DNA of 15,937 nt, taken from positions 1 through 15,937 of the forward strand of contig CAYUGQ010000057.1 of the NCBI GenBank assembly GCA_964444305.1. The letters are read 5' to 3'. Below the pieces are notes generated by a model. It made no database searches. It was not told where the DNA came from and saw only the letters and a list, made by a program, of their open reading frames with translations. The first letter of the stretch is position 1. Every line of letters begins with the position of its first letter. Shown one piece after another: positions 13,400 to 15,937 of this stretch. This DNA comes from JAKFFN01 sp964444305 (GTDB taxonomy: Bacteria; Sumerlaeota; Sumerlaeia; Sumerlaeales; Sumerlaeaceae). The translations under genes were made by a program, and so were the position numbers.

Positions 13400-15937
13400 A
13401 TGAGCGAGTTCGCGGATACCTTTAAAACCCGCAAGTCTCTTGAACTGAACGGCAAGAGCTTTGACTATTTTGACGTAACAGCGCTTAGCGGGGATGACCG
13501 CGAACAGAAAGTCGCCAAGCTACCAGTCAGTCTTCGTATCCTGCTTGAAAACCTTTTGCGTCACGACTGCGGCGATGATTACTCCCGAAACAGCGTGGAT
13601 GCAGTAATTAACTGGGACCCCAAAGCCACCCCCAGTTCGGAAATTGCTTTTACTCCCGCGCGCACTTTGCTGCAGGATTTCACCGGAGTTCCCTGCGTGG
13701 TTGATCTGGCCGCCATGCGCGATGCCGCCGTCGAAATGGGCATAGATCCAGAGCGCATCAACCCTCTCGAAAAAGTTGATCTGGTAATTGACCACAGCGT
13801 GCAGGTGGATAAGTTCGCTCATCCAGACGCCATCGAAGAAAACACCCGTCTCGAATACGAGCGAAACCAGGAGCGCTATACGTTCCTCCGCTGGGGCGCT
13901 GAATCCTTTGCCAACTTCAGCGTTGTTCCTCCCGAGACCGGCATTGTTCACCAGGTAAACCTCGAATTTCTCGCCAGCGTTGTTTTCACCAAAGAAGCCG
14001 GCGACAAAATGCTCGCTTACCCGGACACCCTTGTCGGCACCGACAGCCACACCCCTATGGTTAATGCCCTGGGTGTCGTCGGCTGGGGCGTGGGCGGCAT
14101 CGAAGCAGAAGCCGCCATGCTCGGCCAGCCTATTAGCATGCTCATCCCCCAGGTCATCGGCATGAAGCTCACCGGAAAACTCCCCGCCGGCACCACGGCA
14201 ACAGATCTCGTGCTGACCGTTACCCAGATTCTCCGCAAAAAGGGCGTCGTCGGTCGTTTCGTCGAATTCTATGGCGACGGCCTCTCCGAGCTAAGCGTTT
14301 CCGACCGCGCCACCATTTCCAATATGGCACCGGAGTATGGCGCCACTATCGGATTTTTCCCTGTCGACGAGAAAACCCTCGATTACCTGCGCTTCACCGG
14401 TCGCACCGAGGAGCAGATTGAACTTGTCGAGAAATACTGCCGCCGCCAGGGCTTTTTCCGCGATGCAAGCACCACCGAACCAGTGTTCACCGACACAGTT
14501 GAATTGGACCTGGGCACGGTCGTCCCCAGCATCGCCGGCCCCCGTCGTCCGCAGGATCGTATTGAGCTCACCGACGCCCGCCAGGCATGGCGCAGGAGCC
14601 TCGTCGAATTCCTCGAAATGCAGTCGCCCCTCCCCGTAGAAGTCAAAGGTCAGTGGCTGAACGACGGCGGTGCCCTCAATGGTCTTGGTCGTCTTAGCGA
14701 TACCGCAACCATTGACCGTGACGGACAAAAATTTACCATAGGTCACGGAGCCGTGGTGATTGCTGCCATCACGAGCTGCACTAACACCAGTAACCCCAGC
14801 GTCCTTGTCGCAGCCGGCCTCCTCGCGAAAAAGGCCGCGGAAAAAGGCCTCACTGCGAAACCCTGGGTGAAGACCAGTCTCGCTCCTGGATCCAAAGTAG
14901 TTACCGAGTATCTGAAAGATGCCGGCCTGCTTCCCGAACTTGAAAAACTTGGCTTTCACGTGGTCGGCTATGGTTGCACCACCTGTATCGGAAACTCCGG
15001 ACCTCTGCCTGATGACATCGCCGAAGCTGTCACCCGTGCTGATCTTGTCGCCGCCGCGGTGCTTTCCGGCAACAGAAACTTTGAAGGTCGCATCAACCCC
15101 CTCGTCCGCGCCAACTACCTTGCATCCCCGCCCCTTGTCGTAGCGTATGCTCTTGCGGGCAATATGCACATGGACATCACCAAAGAACCCCTGGGCACCG
15201 ACAAAGACGGAAATCCTGTAATGCTGGCCGATATCTGGCCAACGGCAGAAGAAATCCAGGCCGTGGTGGAAGCCAGTGTCAAAAGCGAAATGTTCCGCCA
15301 ATCCTATGGCGAGGTTTTCCATGGTGGTTCCGAGTGGCGCGCTCTGCCTGTGCCAAAAGGCAGCCAGTTCGCCTGGGAAGATGACTCCACCTATATCAAG
15401 CGTCCGCCCTTCTTCGAAGGCCTTGGCCGTGATCCGGGCGAAGTCTCAGATATTACCGGTGCACGTGTTCTTGCTCTCCTGGGCGATTCCGTAACCACCG
15501 ACCATATTTCCCCCGCTGGTGCTATTGCTCAGTCAAGCCCTGCCGGCCAGTACCTCATCGAACGCGGAGTAGAGCCACAGGACTTCAACAGCTACGGTTC
15601 GCGACGCGGCAACCATGAGATCATGATGCGCGGAACCTTTGCCAATATTCGTCTGCGCAATCTTTTGGCCCCGGGCACTGAAGGCGGAATCACTCTCCAT
15701 CAGCCCAGCCAGGATCAAATGAGCATCTACGATGCAGCCATGAAGTATAACGATGAAGGCGTACCCAGCATCGTCATCGCTGGTAAGGAATACGGCAGTG
15801 GTTCCAGCCGGGACTGGGCAGCGAAAGGCCCCTCCCTGCTGGGTGTCCGCGCAGTCCTGGCGGAAAGCTACGAACGCATCCACCGCAGCAACCTGATCGG
15901 TATGGGCGTTCTGCCGCTTCAGTTCATCAACGACGAA
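13400..15937 (+). CDS. acnA: Aconitate hydratase A, 3' partial
   Basis: TCA-cycle enzyme interconverting citrate and isocitrate through cis-aconitate with a [4Fe-4S] cluster, cytoplasmic. 846 codons are visible with no stop; the family is usually about 890-900 residues, so roughly 50 are missing at the right edge. The cluster ligands are C460 in AITSCTNTSNP and C526 and C529 in GYGCTTCIGNSGPLP. Other blocks are VIDHSVQVD, GTDSHTPMVNALGVVGWGVGG, and the swivel-domain KEYGSGSSRDWAAKG near the end. The sequence matches the AcnA/IRP1 type, not AcnB. The ATG follows GGAG (13388-13391) with eight bases of spacing. It stands alone after a terminator, so it is probably transcribed from its own promoter in 13256-13399. 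Confidence 0.97.
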   Translation, partial: MSEFADTFKTRKSLELNGKSFDYFDVTALSGDDREQKVAKLPVSLRILLENLLRHDCGDDYSRNSVDAVINWDPKATPSSEIAFTPARTLLQDFTGVPCVVDLAAMRDAAVEMGIDPERINPLEKVDLVIDHSVQVDKFAHPDAIEENTRLEYERNQERYTFLRWGAESFANFSVVPPETGIVHQVNLEFLASVVFTKEAGDKMLAYPDTLVGTDSHTPMVNALGVVGWGVGGIEAEAAMLGQPISMLIPQVIGMKLTGKLPAGTTATDLVLTVTQILRKKGVVGRFVEFYGDGLSELSVSDRATISNMAPEYGATIGFFPVDEKTLDYLRFTGRTEEQIELVEKYCRRQGFFRDASTTEPVFTDTVELDLGTVVPSIAGPRRPQDRIELTDARQAWRRSLVEFLEMQSPLPVEVKGQWLNDGGALNGLGRLSDTATIDRDGQKFTIGHGAVVIAAITSCTNTSNPSVLVAAGLLAKKAAEKGLTAKPWVKTSLAPGSKVVTEYLKDAGLLPELEKLGFHVVGYGCTTCIGNSGPLPDDIAEAVTRADLVAAAVLSGNRNFEGRINPLVRANYLASPPLVVAYALAGNMHMDITKEPLGTDKDGNPVMLADIWPTAEEIQAVVEASVKSEMFRQSYGEVFHGGSEWRALPVPKGSQFAWEDDSTYIKRPPFFEGLGRDPGEVSDITGARVLALLGDSVTTDHISPAGAIAQSSPAGQYLIERGVEPQDFNSYGSRRGNHEIMMRGTFANIRLRNLLAPGTEGGITLHQPSQDQMSIYDAAMKYNDEGVPSIVIAGKEYGSGSSRDWAAKGPSLLGVRAVLAESYERIHRSNLIGMGVLPLQFINDE

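Noticed and set aside
14291..15322. A long open frame (343 codons) on the minus strand opposite acnA
   Set aside because: It lies entirely opposite unmistakable aconitase sequence. Its product is rich in Gly, Asp and Phe with no known motif, as expected from the complement of GC-rich codons.
9200..15937. Stronger excess of C over G on the + strand than in the respiratory operon
   Set aside because: A few hand-counted lines show it, but it includes the minus-strand gene and could be ordinary replication-strand skew. It needs a full window count and is not evidence of gene transfer.
1..15937. CRISPR arrays, tRNAs, rRNAs, insertion sequences, phage or defence genes
   Set aside because: None was recognised by eye; the window is almost wholly filled by housekeeping and respiratory genes.

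Overview
The window is about 15.9 kb of bacterial chromosome. It contains a 100-base run of N at 3080-3179, so it comes from a draft or metagenome assembly. No rRNA, tRNA, CRISPR array, insertion sequence or phage gene was seen. The genes are those of an aerobic Gram-negative bacterium that uses alternative complex III (ACIII) in its respiratory chain. The gene content, the GTG and TTG starts, the divergent AnmK and the small DUF2892-type protein with an FPASD tail would fit Planctomycetota (perhaps Phycisphaerae) or a neighbouring phylum. That placement is a low-confidence inference from memory.

Region 1 (1-9106, all + strand) is a tightly packed respiratory operon. It runs actC (5' end cut off), actD, actE, actF (split by the gap), a single-span protein of unknown function, a SCO copper chaperone, then coxB-coxA-coxC-coxD. 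Neighbouring genes mostly overlap by 1 to about 17 bases or nearly touch. A strong intrinsic terminator follows coxD at 9144-9173. Together the products take electrons from membrane quinol (ACIII), pass them through cytochrome c domains (ActE, and the haem domain fused to CoxB) to CuA, and reduce oxygen in a caa3-type oxidase. Subunit I has the YSHPxVY motif of A2-type oxidases. actA and actB are expected just left of the window.

Region 2 (9219-12526) holds surE (survival-type nucleotidase), a convergent minus-strand GT-B glycosyltransferase, and a divergently placed anmK (anhydro-N-acetylmuramic acid kinase, cell-wall recycling). These look like separate transcription units.

Region 3 (12527-15937) holds a small DUF2892-like membrane protein with a hairpin in its leader and a strong terminator behind it. 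After it comes acnA (aconitase, TCA cycle), which runs off the right edge with 846 codons visible.

The least characterised parts are the protein between actF and sco, the long uncharged-or-acidic tails on CoxB and CoxD, and the FPASD tail of the DUF2892 protein. The respiratory machinery itself is of known type.
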